From assembly GCA_947570515.1 (NCBI GenBank), contig CANOUM010000088.1:1-6646 (forward strand): 6,646 nt of DNA. Reading direction: 5' to 3'. Below the pieces are notes generated by a model. It did no database searches and was not told the origin of the DNA. It saw nothing but the letters and a program-made list of their open reading frames with translations. The position numbers were made by a program, and so were the translations under genes. This document shows positions 5,020 to 6,646 of this stretch, in pieces; the stretch's first letter is position 1; every line of letters begins with the position of its first letter. This DNA comes from an uncultured Clostridia bacterium. Its GTDB lineage: Bacteria > Bacillota > Clostridia > Lachnospirales > Bianqueaceae.

Positions 5020-6646
5020 GTGAAGAGAAAGAGAAAAAACGCCCCATTAAAGAGCATTTGCGGATGATTTTCCGAACGATTCGGATTCTATATCAGATCT
5101 CGCCCCGGATGATGATTATATCAGAGCTAGGAGCTGTTTTCCGTTCTTTCACGCCTTTTGTCAACATTTATATGTCAGCGCTGATGATTGATGAACTGGC
5201 AGGCAACTGTGAAGTTGAGGTGTTGACGCGCTATGTCCTCATTACGATTACGCTTAATTTGTTTATTGCACTCGTCAACCGGGTTGTGGAACAGATTAGC
5301 AGGGCAGAGGAAGCGCTGCTGGGGATGCGGGTTAATCTGCTGCTGGCCAACGAAGGGCTTAAGATGGACTATACGGATATCGAGGATGTGCATACGAGAG
5401 TGCTGCGCAATCGGATCAATGAAGCGATGGAAAGCAGCAGGGGCGGTATTACACATTGCTATGGAAAGCAGGCTTATGTGCTGGAGATCTTTTGTAAGGT
5501 CATTATTGCAGCCGTAATGTCGGTACAGGTGTTTAGCAGTTTGTCAGAACAGACTTTAACTGGTTTTTTAGCATTTATGAACACGCCTTGGGCATCTGTG
5601 GTGCTGGCCGTATTGATTTTGGTTATGTCGGTATTTTCCGGTTTTTCTTTTAAGAAGGCCGCTAAGGTTCTGTTCAACGTATGGCTGGACTGGCCCAAGC
5701 GCAGAACGCTCAGTGACTATTACAGCAAAGAATATATTGGAGATGCCGGAAAAGATATACGGCTGTTCCATCAAAAGGATCTAATCAAAGCGGAGATGGA
5801 TAAATGGTATGCCAATCCTCCCTTTATTACAGCTAAGTTTAAAATTAACTGTAAATATGACGGAATCAATTTAGGGATTACCAGCTTTTTGACCGGCGCT
5901 GTTTATTTCTTTGTTGCGATGAAGGTGGTAAGCGGTGCATTCGGTATCGGTTCACTGGTACGGTATGCAGGGCTGATCAATCAGTTTGTGGATGCATTTG
6001 TCCTGCTGATCTGCGAAGTGTCAAAAATGTTCTTAAACAATGACTACATGGATGATGTATTTGAATATTTGGATAAACCCAGGCACATGCAGTCTGGACA
6101 TCAGAGGCTGCAAACGGAGCAGGCACGACAGTGGAGCATTGAGTTTGAGCATGTTACGTTTCGCTACCCCAATACAGAGATAGATGTGTTAAAAGATGTG
6201 TCTTTGACGCTGCAGCCCGGTAAAAGTCTGGCACTGGTAGGGATGAATGGCAGCGGAAAGTCAACGCTGATCAAGCTGCTCTGCCGGTTGTATGATCCAT
6301 CAGAAGGCCGGATTTTGCTTAATGGCGTCGATATTCGCGAATATGAATACGAAGAATATCTAAAAGCCTTTTCTGTTGTCTTTCAGGATTTTCGCCTGTT
6401 TGCCTTTGAGCTGGGAGAAAATATTGCTGCCGGTACTGAAGTGGACGAGGCAAGAGCTGCTGATTGTTTAGAGGAAGCCGGCTTTGGTGAGCGTCTACAG
6501 AAACTGGAGCAAGGACTGCACACATATCTCTATAAGGATTTTGATCCCAATGGTATTGAGCCAAGCGGGGGAGAGGAACAGAAGATCGCACTTGCAAGAG
6601 CTTTATATAAAAATGCGCCTTTTATGATTCTGGATGAGCCGACTGC
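5016..6646 (+). CDS. ABC exporter half-transporter, second subunit, cut by the right window edge
   Basis: The reading frame from ATG 5016 runs open to the end of the window (543 complete codons), with GGGGG about nine bases before the start and a four-base overlap with the previous gene. It is a second half-transporter and the probable heterodimer partner. The N-terminus is charged and has no signal peptide. Hydrophobic segments lie near 31-58, 72-92, 155-175, 190-210, 285-303 and 312-334, and GKDIRLFHQ (245-253) matches the KDIRL motif of its partner. The ATPase domain (from about 373) shows A-loop Y384, Walker A GMNGSGKST (409-417), Q-loop Q457, an altered signature PSGGEEQK (516-523) and Walker B FMILDE (536-541) with the catalytic glutamate E541 present. 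The D-loop, H-loop and roughly 60 final residues are beyond the edge. The two subunits are clearly diverged, so this is not a recent duplication. Cargo is unknown; a downstream gene outside the window could decide it. Confidence 0.92.
   Translation, partial: MSEEKEKKRPIKEHLRMIFRTIRILYQISPRMMIISELGAVFRSFTPFVNIYMSALMIDELAGNCEVEVLTRYVLITITLNLFIALVNRVVEQISRAEEALLGMRVNLLLANEGLKMDYTDIEDVHTRVLRNRINEAMESSRGGITHCYGKQAYVLEIFCKVIIAAVMSVQVFSSLSEQTLTGFLAFMNTPWASVVLAVLILVMSVFSGFSFKKAAKVLFNVWLDWPKRRTLSDYYSKEYIGDAGKDIRLFHQKDLIKAEMDKWYANPPFITAKFKINCKYDGINLGITSFLTGAVYFFVAMKVVSGAFGIGSLVRYAGLINQFVDAFVLLICEVSKMFLNNDYMDDVFEYLDKPRHMQSGHQRLQTEQARQWSIEFEHVTFRYPNTEIDVLKDVSLTLQPGKSLALVGMNGSGKSTLIKLLCRLYDPSEGRILLNGVDIREYEYEEYLKAFSVVFQDFRLFAFELGENIAAGTEVDEARAADCLEEAGFGERLQKLEQGLHTYLYKDFDPNGIEPSGGEEQKIALARALYKNAPFMILDEPT

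Noticed and set aside
5233..5517. A 94-codon plus-strand frame inside the second exporter gene
   Set aside because: It is an out-of-frame shadow. The exporter frame from 5016 is unbroken and carries recognisable motifs.
6319..6597. A 92-codon minus-strand frame opposite the ATPase domain of the second subunit
   Set aside because: It is antisense to a clear ABC ATPase domain with intact motifs; no independent coding evidence.
1..6646. CRISPR array, tRNA or rRNA, transposase or attachment site
   Set aside because: No regularly spaced repeats, no cloverleaf or rRNA-like sequence and no transposase motifs were seen on either strand.

Overview
The window looks like chromosomal DNA from a low-to-medium G+C Firmicute, most likely a gut-type Clostridia (Lachnospiraceae-like). 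The basis is the sporulation-type amidase tail, the strong AGGAGG-type ribosome binding sites, the sigma-A-like promoters, the AT-rich intergenic DNA and the style of the ABC transporter pair. The family placement is inferred from protein flavour, not from a marker gene.

Layout. Positions 1-269 hold the C-terminal end of a zinc N-acetylmuramoyl-L-alanine amidase (CwlD-like). A rightward two-gene unit follows: a full-length Sua5/YwlC-type threonylcarbamoyl-AMP synthase (321-1379, GTG start) translationally coupled through ATGA to ribose-5-phosphate isomerase B (1376-1813). A strong hairpin at 1820-1855 with U-tracts on both sides closes this unit. It also serves the convergent leftward gene (2817-1867), a stand-alone TIM-barrel sugar phosphate isomerase/epimerase of unknown substrate. 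That gene has a very good extended -10 promoter at 2878-2850. A 378-base AT-rich divergent intergenic region follows. Then comes a rightward pair of half-size ABC exporters (3196-5019 and 5016 to beyond the window end), again coupled by ATGA, which very probably form a heterodimer. The second is cut off by the window edge just after its Walker B motif.

How the genes work together. The left half is housekeeping: cell wall or spore cortex, the tRNA t6A modification step, and the pentose phosphate pathway. The right half is accessory: a heterodimeric exporter of unknown cargo, divergent from a sugar isomerase/epimerase. No regulator, precursor peptide or cargo-processing enzyme is visible in the window, so the exporter cannot be assigned to a pathway. 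The two divergent promoters each carry the same 12-base sequence at or next to the -35 region, the only hint that they might share control.

No tRNA, rRNA, CRISPR array, insertion sequence or clearly novel system was found. The points most worth a second look are the divergent intergenic region and the ATPase signature motifs of the exporter pair.
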